Shown here piece by piece: positions 55,930-64,000 of a stretch of DNA of 64,000 bases. The DNA comes from Ensifer canadensis (GTDB lineage Bacteria; Pseudomonadota; Alphaproteobacteria; Rhizobiales; Rhizobiaceae): positions 3,686,001-3,750,000 of the forward strand of contig NZ_CP083370.1 in assembly GCF_017488845.2 (NCBI RefSeq). The letters run 5' to 3'. The position numbers and the translations under genes are program-made. Under the pieces are notes generated by a model that was given only the letters and a program-made list of their open reading frames with translations, was not told the origin of the DNA and searched no databases. Positions within the stretch are counted from its first letter, which is position 1. Each line of letters starts with the position of its first letter.

Positions 55930-56514
55930 CTACTTCGGCGCGCGTTTTGCCAGGATCCGCTGCAGCGTTCGGCGATGCATGTTGAGCCGACGCGCCGTCT
56001 CCGACACGTTGCGCTCGCACATCTCATAGACGCGCTGGATATGCTCCCACCGCACCCGGTCGGCCGACATCGGGTTTTCCGGTGGTTCGACCCGTTCGCC
56101 CTGGCGCTGCACCAGTGCTGCGAAGATGTCGTCGGCGTCGGCAGGCTTGGCGAGGTAGTCGACCGCGCCGAGCTTCACCGCATTCACGGCCGTTGCAATA
56201 TTGCCGTAGCCGGTAAGCATGATCATGCGGGTGTCGTCACGGCGGCTGCGGATCGCCTCGATTACGTCGAGGCCGCTGCCGTCGCCGAGCCTCAGATCGA
56301 TGACGGCGTATTTCGGCGGGTTGCCCTTCGCCTTGGCGATGCCTTCGGCAACGGACTCGGCGATATCGACGGTAAAGCCGCGCGCTTCCATGGCGCGGGC
56401 GAGGCGTCGAAGGAACGGCGCGTCATCGTCGACGAGCAGCAGCGTTCTGTCCGGTCCGATCAGTTCGGCGTCCTGGGCGTGCGTGCTGGGCGAAGCTGTC
56501 GATTTTTCGGTCAT
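55930..56514 (-). CDS. actR: ActR/RegA-type redox response regulator
   Basis: The 194-residue regulator has a receiver domain with phosphoacceptor Asp73 in YAVIDLRLGDGSG and a Fis-type helix-turn-helix at the C terminus (NVSETARRLNMHRRTLQRIL). This is the compact RegA/PrrA/ActR architecture that controls redox, microaerobic and acid-tolerance genes. It lies 83 bases downstream of the actS kinase gene. Confidence 0.95.
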   Translation of the reverse strand: MTEKSTASPSTHAQDAELIGPDRTLLLVDDDAPFLRRLARAMEARGFTVDIAESVAEGIAKAKGNPPKYAVIDLRLGDGSGLDVIEAIRSRRDDTRMIMLTGYGNIATAVNAVKLGAVDYLAKPADADDIFAALVQRQGERVEPPENPMSADRVRWEHIQRVYEMCERNVSETARRLNMHRRTLQRILAKRAPK

Positions 56515-56597
56515 TCTCGCAATCCTTGGGCGAAAAACGGGACGTTTTCACCGAGATTATAGGTTTCCTGTCATCCCGTTCAATAAACTGCCAAACG

Positions 56598-57902
56598 TCA
56601 TTTCGCCAGTTTCGTGTCCATCAGCGCACGCGGCCATTCGACGCTGACCTTGGCGCCGGGGCGATCGGCGCCGCCGTTCTCGAAGCGTAGGCGCGCGCCG
56701 GACCGCTCGAGCAGGGTCTTGGCAATGAACAGGCCGAGCCCCAGGCCGCCGGCGCTGTCATCCTTCTGCCTGCGCGTGACATAGGGTTCGCCGATGCGCA
56801 TCAGAATATCGGGGGCAAATCCATCGCCGTCATCGGCAATCGTCACCTTGACGTGGTCGGCGGTGTGCTCGACCGTCACGGTCACCTCCTGCTTGGCATA
56901 GTCGACCGCATTTTCCAGTAGATTGCCGAGCCCGTAGAGAATGCCCGCATTGCGGTTGCCGACCGGCTCCGATGCCTTGTCACCCTTTTCGACAAGATTG
57001 ATGTGAATGCCGAACTCGCGGTGCGGCGCCATCACTTCCTCGACCAGCGAGGATAGCGGCAAGAGCCGCATATGCTCTTCGCTTTCGGAGGACAGCGTCG
57101 TCAGCCGCTTGAGAATGTCGCGGCATCGCTCGCTCTGGCTGCGCAGCAGATGCACGTCCTCGCCGAAGCGTGGGTCGTCACCGAGCTCACGCTCCATTTC
57201 CTTGGCAACGACACTGATCGTGGCAAGCGGCGTGCCGAGCTCGTGGGCAGCGGCCGCCGCCAGGCCGTCGAGCTGCGAAAGGTGTTTTTCACGCTGGAGC
57301 ACGAGCTCGGTCGCCGTCAACGCCTCCGACAGTTCGCTCGCTTCGAGCGAGACGCGGTAGGTATAGAACGCGGCAAAGGCCGTCATCGACACGATCGCGA
57401 ACCAGATGCCGGCCGTCAGCACCCGCGGCATCAAGAGAAGCGTGCCGGGATACCAGGGCAGCGGGAACGGCGAAAAGGCAAGGACGGTGACACCGATGAC
57501 CGCAAGGCCGGCAAGAACGATGCTGTGCGGCTTCGGCTGCGAGGCCGAGGAAATGATGACCGGAACGCAAAGCAGCGGCGCAAACGGATTGGCAAGCCCG
57601 CCGGTGATGAAGAGCAGGCCGGTCAGCTGCGCGAGATCGAGCCCGAGCAAGGCAAACGCGGCCGGCGGTCGCAACCGGTGCGTCGGGGGGAAGCGCAGGG
57701 TGAGGTAGGTGTTGACCAGCGCCAATGTGGCAATCAGCACCAGGCACAAGAGCAAGGGCAGCGGAAACTGCAGCCACAGCGTTGTGATGATGACGGCGAT
57801 CGATTGGCCGCCGACCGCAAGCCAGCGCAGGCGAATGAGCGTCTGCAGGCGCAGGCTTCTGTTCGAAGTCGGATCATTGTGTTCCAGTGCCACTGCCGTC
57901 AT
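56598..57902 (-). CDS. actS: ActS/RegB-type redox sensor histidine kinase
   Basis: The 434-residue kinase has six hydrophobic segments in its first half with the quinone-linked loop GGLANPF (residues 101-107). It has the H-box AAAAAHELGTPLATIS (His220), a conserved redox Cys260 in SERCRDIL and an ATPase domain (IADDGDGFAPDIL and GGLGLGLFIAK). These match RegB/PrrB/ActS. The ATG at 57902 is the family start; the longer in-frame start at 58079 runs into hrpB. It lies 40 bases after hrpB. Confidence 0.94.
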   Translation of the reverse strand: MTAVALEHNDPTSNRSLRLQTLIRLRWLAVGGQSIAVIITTLWLQFPLPLLLCLVLIATLALVNTYLTLRFPPTHRLRPPAAFALLGLDLAQLTGLLFITGGLANPFAPLLCVPVIISSASQPKPHSIVLAGLAVIGVTVLAFSPFPLPWYPGTLLLMPRVLTAGIWFAIVSMTAFAAFYTYRVSLEASELSEALTATELVLQREKHLSQLDGLAAAAAHELGTPLATISVVAKEMERELGDDPRFGEDVHLLRSQSERCRDILKRLTTLSSESEEHMRLLPLSSLVEEVMAPHREFGIHINLVEKGDKASEPVGNRNAGILYGLGNLLENAVDYAKQEVTVTVEHTADHVKVTIADDGDGFAPDILMRIGEPYVTRRQKDDSAGGLGLGLFIAKTLLERSGARLRFENGGADRPGAKVSVEWPRALMDTKLAK

Positions 57903-57942
57903 GCCTGCTCTTGTTCCTATGGCCCCCGTCAAGGGTATTGCC

Positions 57943-60402
57943 TCATGTACCACGCGGTTTTGCCCGTGTCGTCGGCGCGGCCTCCGCCGGGTTCTCCGGC
58001 CAGGGGTGCTTGGGATAACGCCCGCGCATGTCGGCCCGGACATCCCGCCACGACCCGGCCCAGAAACCCGGCAGGTCACGCGTGGTCTGGATCGGCTGCC
58101 GGCCGGGCGAAATCAGTTCGAGCAGCAGCGGCAGCCGGCCATCGCCGATAGCAGGGTGTTTTTTGAGCCCGAAGAGTTCCTGCACCCGGATGGAGAGAAG
58201 CGGTTCGTCGCCGTCATAGTGGATCGGATGCCGTTGTCCCGTCGGCGCCTCGAAATGCGTCGGTGCCAGTTTTGCCAGCTCCCGCTGCCGGTCGTGCGGG
58301 ACCAGCGACAGCAATCCTTCGGAAAGCGCGCCGGCCTTGATGTCGGCGATAGCGGTGACGCCGTGTTGAAACGGAACGAACCAGTCCTCGAGCGTCGCAA
58401 GCAGGGCTGCGTCGGAAACGTCCGGCCAGGGTTCGCCGAGCGAGCGATACAGGAAACCGATGCGATCGCGCAGTTGCATCGCCTCCTTGGAAAACGGCAG
58501 GACCGCCAGTCCAAGCTGGCGAACGCCATCGGCAAGCGCGCGTGCTGCGCTTTCGCCAGTCGGTCTTGGAAGCGGCGCCTCCTCGAAGATGATCGCACCC
58601 AGCCGGGTGACGCGGCGCGCGCGCACCTGGCGGCTCGCCCGGTCGAAGACGCTTTGCTCTTCCCGCACGATCGCTTCGGGCATATGCGCGTCGACGTCGG
58701 CGCGCGAAAGCTCGGCCGCCGCCAGCACGCGCTGGCCGCCGGCGCGGCCCGTGAGGTCGGCGATCACAAGCATGTTTGCCGCAGCGAGGCGCTCGGTCTC
58801 GGCGATCTCGGCCCCACGGCCGTTTGCCATCACGAACCGCCCACGGCCACCGCGCTGAAGCGCGATGCGGTCCGGGAAGGCGTGCATCAGCAAGGCGCCG
58901 GGCTGGACCGGTTCGCTCGACTTTCGCGCCCCTTTGAGTTCCGCCGCCATGCGGCGGGCAAGATTGCGCGAGGCTTCGGCGCGCTCGCCGCGCTCCTGGC
59001 GAAAGCGGCGCAGCCGGTCCTCCAGGTCGATGGCGTTGCCGCCAAGGCCTTGCTCCGTCAGCATGACCGCGAGCAGACAGGCCGCCTCGCCCTGGCCCTC
59101 CTCGGCCGCCGAAACCGCCATGGCCGCAAGGCGCGGCGGCAGGGCCAGATCACGGATCTTGCGTCCCCTTGGGGTCAGCGCGCCGAAACCATCGAGCGCG
59201 CCAAGCTCGCTCAGCAGCTTTCGCGCTTCCATCAGGGTCGTTTCCGGCGGTGGGTCGATGAAGGCAAGCGCTGCGGGATCGGTGACGCCCCAGTGCGCCA
59301 TGTCGAGCAGCAGTCCGGAAAGATCGCTGGCCAGGATCTGCGGCGGCGTGAAGGCCGCAAGCGCTGCAGTCTGGCCGGCATGCCAGAGGCGGATGGCAAT
59401 GCCCGGCTCCGTTCGCCCGGCTCGGCCGGCGCGCTGATCGGCCGACGCACGCGAGACGCGCACGGTTTCAAGCCGGGTGATGCCGGTCGACGCTTCGAAG
59501 ACCGGCAGTCTCTGCAAGCCGCTGTCGATGACGATCCGCACGCCGTCGATGGTGATCGAGGTTTCGGCGATCGAGGTGGCAAGAACGATCTTGCGCGTGC
59601 CTTTCGGCGCCGGCCGGATCGCCGCATCCTGCTCCTTCTGCGTCAGGTTTCCGTAAAGCGGAACGACCGTCGTATCGGCTGTAAACCGGTCGGCAAGCCG
59701 TGCCGCCGTCCGGGTGATTTCGGCCTGTCCCGGCAGAAAGGCGAGGATCGATCCTTCTTCGCTGCGATGCGCCTCGACGATGGCGCGCACGACTGCGTCC
59801 TCGACGCTCTCGCCGCCGCGGTCCTGGTTGCGGATGTCGATGGGGAAACTACGCCCCTGGCTTTCGACGACGGTCGCGTCACCGAGCAGTTTTGAAACGC
59901 GCTCGACGTCGAGTGTTGCCGACATGACGATGATCCGGAGATCGTCGCGCAGCGCAGACTGGACGTCGAGCGCCAGTGCCAGGCCGAAATCGGCATCGAG
60001 TGAACGTTCGTGAAATTCGTCGAAGAGAACCGCGGAGACGCCCGCCAGCTCCGGATCGTCGAGGATCATGCGGGCAAAAACGCCTTCGGTCACTACTTCG
60101 ATCCGGGTCTTGGCCGATATCCGGTTGTCGAGTCGCATGCGATAGCCGACGGTTTCGCCCACTTTCTCGCCGAGTAGCTCCGCCATGCGCCCGGCCGCTG
60201 CCCGGGCGGCGAGCCGCCGGGGTTCGAGCAGGACGATCTTGCCGCCGTCGAGCCACGGTTGCTCGAGCAGGAACAGCGGCACGAGCGTCGTCTTGCCGGC
60301 GCCGGGTGGCGCCGAAAGCACGACGGAGCGGGCCTTGTCGAGAGCTTCGGCGATCTCGGGCAGGACCTCGCGAACCGGCAAGGCGGGCAGGGTAAGCGTC
60401 AC
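57943..60402 (-). CDS. hrpB: ATP-dependent helicase HrpB
   Basis: The 819-residue DEAH-box helicase has Walker A APPGAGKT (31-38), the DEFHERSLDADFG motif II, SATLD motif III and motif VI QRAGRAGR, with the HrpB-specific C-terminal region ending in WPENPAEAAPT. It unwinds RNA or DNA; its physiological substrate is not well defined in bacteria. It starts with GTG overlapping the stop of the upstream transporter ATPase gene (GTGA), so it is coupled to the ABC operon. Confidence 0.94.
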   Translation of the reverse strand: MTLTLPALPVREVLPEIAEALDKARSVVLSAPPGAGKTTLVPLFLLEQPWLDGGKIVLLEPRRLAARAAAGRMAELLGEKVGETVGYRMRLDNRISAKTRIEVVTEGVFARMILDDPELAGVSAVLFDEFHERSLDADFGLALALDVQSALRDDLRIIVMSATLDVERVSKLLGDATVVESQGRSFPIDIRNQDRGGESVEDAVVRAIVEAHRSEEGSILAFLPGQAEITRTAARLADRFTADTTVVPLYGNLTQKEQDAAIRPAPKGTRKIVLATSIAETSITIDGVRIVIDSGLQRLPVFEASTGITRLETVRVSRASADQRAGRAGRTEPGIAIRLWHAGQTAALAAFTPPQILASDLSGLLLDMAHWGVTDPAALAFIDPPPETTLMEARKLLSELGALDGFGALTPRGRKIRDLALPPRLAAMAVSAAEEGQGEAACLLAVMLTEQGLGGNAIDLEDRLRRFRQERGERAEASRNLARRMAAELKGARKSSEPVQPGALLMHAFPDRIALQRGGRGRFVMANGRGAEIAETERLAAANMLVIADLTGRAGGQRVLAAAELSRADVDAHMPEAIVREEQSVFDRASRQVRARRVTRLGAIIFEEAPLPRPTGESAARALADGVRQLGLAVLPFSKEAMQLRDRIGFLYRSLGEPWPDVSDAALLATLEDWFVPFQHGVTAIADIKAGALSEGLLSLVPHDRQRELAKLAPTHFEAPTGQRHPIHYDGDEPLLSIRVQELFGLKKHPAIGDGRLPLLLELISPGRQPIQTTRDLPGFWAGSWRDVRADMRGRYPKHPWPENPAEAAPTTRAKPRGT

Positions 60403-61064
60403 GATTGTCTCTCCGCTCCGATATGGATGAGCGCACCGCCGGCGGCGTCCGCGTCCGCGCGGTCATGGGTCACGAGGATTGTCGGCAGGCCTGCGGACCG
60501 CGCCTTGGCAAAGACCAGCTCGCGCGTTTGCTGGCGCAAGGCCATGTCGAGTTTGGAAAAAGGCTCGTCGAGCAGCAGCAGGCGCGGCTCGGAGAGAAGC
60601 ACGCGTTGGAGCGCGACACGCGCCTTCTGCCCGCCCGAAAGCGTCTCCGGGTCGCGGTCGAAGAACCCGCCAAGCCCGCCTTCATCGAGCGCGTTTTCTG
60701 CCATCCGACGCCTGACGTCTCGGTCCTTGAACGCCTCGGGTATGGCAAAGACGATGTTGCCGCCGACCGAAAGATGCGGGAACAGCAGCGGATCCTGGAA
60801 GAGAATGCCGGTGTGGCGCTGTTGCGGCCGCAGCGCGATCAGATCGTCCTGCCCGAGCAGAACTGCACCGCTGGCGGTAAAGGCAGGGTCGAGAAATCCG
60901 CCGATATAGGCGAGCAGCGTCGACTTGCCGGAGCCCGACGGACCCATGATCGTCAGGACGTCGCCGGGCATGACCGTCGCCGAAACGGAAAGCAGCAGCC
61001 GGTCGGCCAGCCGGATCGTCACATCGGACAAAGTCAGAGGCATCGTCTTGCCTGGCGTTCGCAT
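60399..61064 (-). CDS. ynjD: YnjD-type ABC transporter ATP-binding protein
   Basis: The 221-residue ATPase has Walker A GPSGSGKS (41-48), signature LSGGQKARVALQR and Walker B LLLLDEPFSKLD. It is the energy module for the permease and binding protein upstream. The set resembles E. coli YnjBCD more than ThiBPQ because of the binding protein, though it may be labelled ThiQ-like. It starts one codon after the permease stop (TGAATG); ATG 61043 is an alternative. Confidence 0.88.
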   Translation of the reverse strand: MRTPGKTMPLTLSDVTIRLADRLLLSVSATVMPGDVLTIMGPSGSGKSTLLAYIGGFLDPAFTASGAVLLGQDDLIALRPQQRHTGILFQDPLLFPHLSVGGNIVFAIPEAFKDRDVRRRMAENALDEGGLGGFFDRDPETLSGGQKARVALQRVLLSEPRLLLLDEPFSKLDMALRQQTRELVFAKARSAGLPTILVTHDRADADAAGGALIHIGAERQS

Positions 61065-62768
61065 TCAGATCCTCATTGCCCGTCGGTGGCGGAATAGCAA
61101 CTGCGGCACGAGCGATGCAATGAGAAAACCGAGAAACGGCAACAGTGCCTGAAGCAGCGCATAAACGCCGATGATGCGCCGATCTCCTCCCGACGAAAGC
61201 GCCACCGCCTCGGTGGTGATCGTCGTCACCCGTCCGGCGCCGATCAGCACGGTCGGCAGGTAGAGGCTGACGGAGACCGCAAAGCCGACGGCAAATGCCG
61301 TCAGGCAGGCGCGAAGCAGCATGGGCAGTCGAATGGTCATGAGGATCTTGAGTGGCGATTTACCCAGTCCCGATGCGACCTGTTCGTAGCGCCGGTCGAG
61401 CGCCCGCCAGGGCGGCGCTAGTGACAGAAGCACATAGGGCAGAACGAAGACCAGATGCACGGCGGCAACGGTGGCGATCGACGGCGAAAACCCCGCCATT
61501 GCTGCCAGGATCTGCAATCCAAACACGAAGGCGATCTCCGGGACCAGCAATGGCAGGAAGACGGGAAACCAGCGCTCGGCGGTGCCGTGAGCACTGCGCG
61601 ATAGCAGGCCGATGGCGATCGCAAGTGCGAGGAGCGATGACAGCAGGGCGATGATGATAGTGTTGGCCAGAGGTCCGGCGAACCCTCCAAGGGCGCGTTG
61701 CCATGTTCTGAAGGTGAGGCTTGTCGGCAGACTATCAGGGAATGGCCACAGCCCTGCAATCGACCAGAGCGCCAGCAGGCCGAGCCCGGTAAAGATCAAC
61801 GCCGCGGACAAGGTCGTGATCACGGCTGCGGTCCGGCGAAGAAGTCGGTCGTCACTCAGGCGTTTTCCCGAAGCGCTCAGGCGCCGGTGACAAAGACGAC
61901 CGAGCCGTTCGACGCCGATCCAGACCACGATCGCGAACAGGCCGAGCGCTAGCTGCAGCACGGCGCCGGCCGAAGCGAGGAACCGGGCGCCGATGTCGTC
62001 GTCGGCCAGCCATTGGGCGATACGTACCGGCAATGTCGGCGGCAATCGGGGCCCAAGGATCATCGCGACGTCGATCACCGAGGTCGAGTAGACCAGCACC
62101 GCGAAGACAGGCAGGCGGATCTGCCGATAAAGCAGCGGCCAGAGCGCGATGATAAAGCCCGATACCCGGCCATAGCCGAGAGCTGACATCAAACGTCGCG
62201 CATTCGCCACGGGCAGCTGCGGCAGTGCCGCCAGCATTACCAGCAGCAGAAAGGGCATCTCCTTGGCAATAAGACCGGATATCATCGACAACCCGAGCGG
62301 ATCGTTCGGCACGAGCCAGTCCGGCGGTCGGTCGAAGCCGGTGAGTTCGGGAGAGGCGAGCCGAATGAGAAAACCGGACGGCGCGATCAGGAAGGCGATC
62401 GCAAATGCCGATGCGGCGTGCGGAACGGCCAGCAGCGGTGAAAGCAGATGCTGGATGAAGGCGAAGGGTCGCGTTCCGGCGAAACCCGCGACAAAGGTGC
62501 AGACCACCATCAGGGTGACAAACGTGCTGATCAACCCTGCCGCCAGACTGATCAGAGCCGAGCGCAGGATATGCGGCTGGGCGACCAGCGCCTCGAAATG
62601 CCCGAGCGTGAGCTGCGTACCGCCGAGTGCGGGCAGGTAGCCGAAGGCCGGAAGCAGGGTGCCGGCGAGACCAGCCAAAACCGGCAGGCACAGCATGACC
62701 GCCACACCTGTGCCGATGCCCCGCTGCAGGGCGTCCCTCACAGGGATGTCCGTCGATGGCGCCGGCAC
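61065..62768 (-). CDS. ynjC: YnjC-type ABC transporter permease, fused double permease
   Basis: The 567-residue protein has about twelve hydrophobic segments in two halves, each with a permease coupling motif (SALGYGRVSGFIIALWPLL in the first half, ASGLGKSPLKILMTIRLPML in the second). It therefore forms the complete pore on its own, as in YnjC and ThiP. It starts with GTG six bases after the binding-protein stop codon. The transported compound is not known. Confidence 0.88.
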   Translation of the reverse strand: MPAPSTDIPVRDALQRGIGTGVAVMLCLPVLAGLAGTLLPAFGYLPALGGTQLTLGHFEALVAQPHILRSALISLAAGLISTFVTLMVVCTFVAGFAGTRPFAFIQHLLSPLLAVPHAASAFAIAFLIAPSGFLIRLASPELTGFDRPPDWLVPNDPLGLSMISGLIAKEMPFLLLVMLAALPQLPVANARRLMSALGYGRVSGFIIALWPLLYRQIRLPVFAVLVYSTSVIDVAMILGPRLPPTLPVRIAQWLADDDIGARFLASAGAVLQLALGLFAIVVWIGVERLGRLCHRRLSASGKRLSDDRLLRRTAAVITTLSAALIFTGLGLLALWSIAGLWPFPDSLPTSLTFRTWQRALGGFAGPLANTIIIALLSSLLALAIAIGLLSRSAHGTAERWFPVFLPLLVPEIAFVFGLQILAAMAGFSPSIATVAAVHLVFVLPYVLLSLAPPWRALDRRYEQVASGLGKSPLKILMTIRLPMLLRACLTAFAVGFAVSVSLYLPTVLIGAGRVTTITTEAVALSSGGDRRIIGVYALLQALLPFLGFLIASLVPQLLFRHRRAMRI

Positions 62769-62774
62769 TCGCCG

Positions 62775-64000
62775 TTAATTGGCGGCGCCATATCGGCGGA
62801 TCCATTCGGTTTCGATCCGCGTCATCCAGTCGGGATGCGGTTCGGCAAGCGCCGGGCCGAGCTGATCGGGCGGCAATGTCGCCACCCCGAGATCGAGGGC
62901 TGCAAAGGCGGCACGGTCGGCATCCGGTAGTTTCACCATCGCCAGCACCGTCGGGTCACCCCAGTATTGGGCGTCCTGTTTGCGCAACTGCGCCTCGGGA
63001 GAGAGCAGGAAATCCGCAAGCAGCAGCGCGCCCGCACCAGCATTGGCGTTATAGGGAATGGCAACGAAATGGGTGTTGCCAAGCGTTCCGCCGGAAAAGA
63101 CGAAGGAGCGGACGGTGTCCGGCAGCTCGCCATTGGCGATAGCCGCCGAAGCTTCGGCGGGATTGAAGGCGAAGATGATGTCGAGTTCCCCGTCGGCCAG
63201 CTTCTGCTTCATATCGGGGTAGTTCTGCGGATAGGCCTTTCCCTTGCGCCATAACAACGGCGTCAGCTGGTCGAGATAGGCAAAGAGCGGCGCCACATCC
63301 TGTTGAAACGTTGCCTCGTCCACGGGCTTCAGCAACTTGCTCCTGTTATCGATGAGCTCGATCAGCGCCTGCTTCAAGAACGAGGAGCCGGCGAAATCCG
63401 GCGGCTGCGGATAGGAGAAGCGTCCCGGATGGGCCTTTGCCCAGCCAAGCAGGTCTTTTGCCGATGTGGGCAGCTGCGCGGTTGGCGTGCGGGCCTTGTC
63501 ATAGAAAAAGACCAGTTTGGCGCCGCCCCAAGGGCTTTCGAGCCCTTCCGTCGGTACGGTGAAGTCGGTGAGGATTGTCGGCTTCGTCTCGTGGTCGACA
63601 TAGGCCCAGTTCGGAAGCCGGGTTGCCCAGCTGGGGCTGAAGAGCAGGCCCTGCCGCTTCATCGCGGCAAAGTTCTCGCCATTGATCCAGATGAGATCGA
63701 CGGTGCCGGCAGCATCCTTGCCCGCCGATCTCTCCGCAAGCACGGTTGCGACCGCTTTGGCAGTGTCATCGAGTTTTACATGCACGACGTTGACGCCGTA
63801 GCGCGCCTTCATCTGTTCGCCCGCCCAGGCGATATAGGCATTGATATTGGCTGAACCGCCCCAGGCGTTGAAATAAACCGTCTCGCCCTTGGCCTCGGAA
63901 ACGACCGAAGCCCAGTTGTCGATGTCGAAAGCGGCCGCCGGGCAGGCAAGGCTAAGTGTGGCGACGACCGCCGCTGCCCATCGTCTTACCCATCCGATCA
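62775..64000 (-). CDS. ynjB: YnjB-type ABC transporter substrate-binding protein, 5' end outside window
   Basis: The frame is open to the right edge of the window. Its first visible residues are IGWVRRWAAAVVATLSLACPAA, a signal peptide lacking only its first codons. The mature protein has the YnjB-like blocks ETVYFNAWGGSANINAYI, VDLIWINGENFAAMK and ESPWGGAKLVFFYDK, and near the end FLLSPEAQLRKQD. These closely resemble E. coli YnjB and distinguish it from thiamine-binding ThiB. It is first in the ynjBCD-hrpB run. The ligand is unknown. Confidence 0.88.
   Translation of the reverse strand, partial: IGWVRRWAAAVVATLSLACPAAAFDIDNWASVVSEAKGETVYFNAWGGSANINAYIAWAGEQMKARYGVNVVHVKLDDTAKAVATVLAERSAGKDAAGTVDLIWINGENFAAMKRQGLLFSPSWATRLPNWAYVDHETKPTILTDFTVPTEGLESPWGGAKLVFFYDKARTPTAQLPTSAKDLLGWAKAHPGRFSYPQPPDFAGSSFLKQALIELIDNRSKLLKPVDEATFQQDVAPLFAYLDQLTPLLWRKGKAYPQNYPDMKQKLADGELDIIFAFNPAEASAAIANGELPDTVRSFVFSGGTLGNTHFVAIPYNANAGAGALLLADFLLSPEAQLRKQDAQYWGDPTVLAMVKLPDADRAAFAALDLGVATLPPDQLGPALAEPHPDWMTRIETEWIRRYGAAN

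Noticed and set aside
57709..59895. 728-codon open frame antisense to hrpB
   Set aside because: HrpB motifs are complete on the minus strand and the frame has Arg/His-rich low-complexity content typical of shadows.
60399..64000. Thiamine transporter ThiBPQ
   Set aside because: The ATPase and double permease resemble ThiQ and ThiP, but the binding protein has YnjB blocks (FNAWGGSANIN, DLIWINGENF) instead of ThiB features, and I see no thiamine riboswitch.
1..64000. CRISPR arrays, tRNA or rRNA genes, insertion sequences, prophage or toxin-antitoxin modules
   Set aside because: None is visible by repeats, conserved RNA sequence or encoded proteins.

Overview
The window is 64 kb of GC-rich chromosomal DNA from an alphaproteobacterium, most likely a member of Rhizobiaceae close to Ensifer/Sinorhizobium. 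The evidence is the gene content and order (trpFBA-accD-folC, trxA-addA-addB, hprK-EIIA-HPr-ahcY beside chvG-chvI, pckA, a his cluster, hslV-hslU, actS-actR) and copies of a palindromic intergenic repeat of rhizobial type. I see no rRNA, tRNA, CRISPR, insertion sequence or prophage. Nearly all the DNA is dense core-genome coding sequence with short or overlapping gene junctions.

Layout. 1-6375 is a carbohydrate uptake and catabolism cluster: the tail of a UxaA-type sugar-acid dehydratase, an aldo/keto reductase, a ribose-type ABC transporter (binding protein, double ATPase, permease) and a zinc sugar/polyol dehydrogenase. It looks like an accessory block set against the core. 6707-9737 holds an intracellular PHB depolymerase, a DUF2852 membrane protein, a YgjP-type metallopeptidase and a small YqaE/Pmp3 protein. 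9869-14944 is the trpF-trpB-trpA-accD-folC operon. Facing it on the minus strand, 27065 down to 15181 is a tightly coupled run: a DivL-type kinase whose H-box has Tyr in place of His, a TsaE-AmgK fusion, a MurU-type nucleotidyltransferase, AddB, AddA and thioredoxin. 27372-32979 (minus) carries ahcY, HPr, EIIA-Man, a short HprK, and the ChvG-ChvI two-component pair. pckA is divergent from chvI.

35137-37206 holds arfB, a BON-LysM protein, a small secreted protein and alkB. 37306-41942 (minus) is hisB-DUF2628-hisH-hisA-hisF-hisE-coaA, almost all overlapping or closely spaced. 42166-44535 is hslV, a GNAT acetyltransferase and hslU. 44753-52175 contains a lysozyme-like DUF1402 protein, a cytochrome P450, a secreted protein, a hydantoinase/oxoprolinase subunit and malate synthase G. 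52310-55206 (minus) is a chemoreceptor and an L,D-transpeptidase lipoprotein. The right end has mmcB, the redox-type ActS-ActR pair, the helicase HrpB and a YnjBCD-type ABC transporter whose binding-protein gene runs off the window.

Functionally, several parts bear on the carbon and redox state of the cell: PHB mobilisation, gluconeogenesis (pckA), the glyoxylate pathway (glcB), the regulatory PTS with ChvG-ChvI, and ActS-ActR. Others serve envelope growth and peptidoglycan recycling (AmgK/MurU, LysM, DUF1402, L,D-transpeptidase) or genome maintenance (AddAB, AlkB, MmcB).

I found no obviously new defence or mobile system. The most unusual signals are two parS-like palindromes (13 of 14 core bases) in non-coding DNA, each overlapping a hairpin; paired hairpins between the ABC binding-protein and ATPase genes; a perfect 22-bp palindrome upstream of ahcY; the Tyr-for-His H-box; and the TsaE-AmgK fusion.
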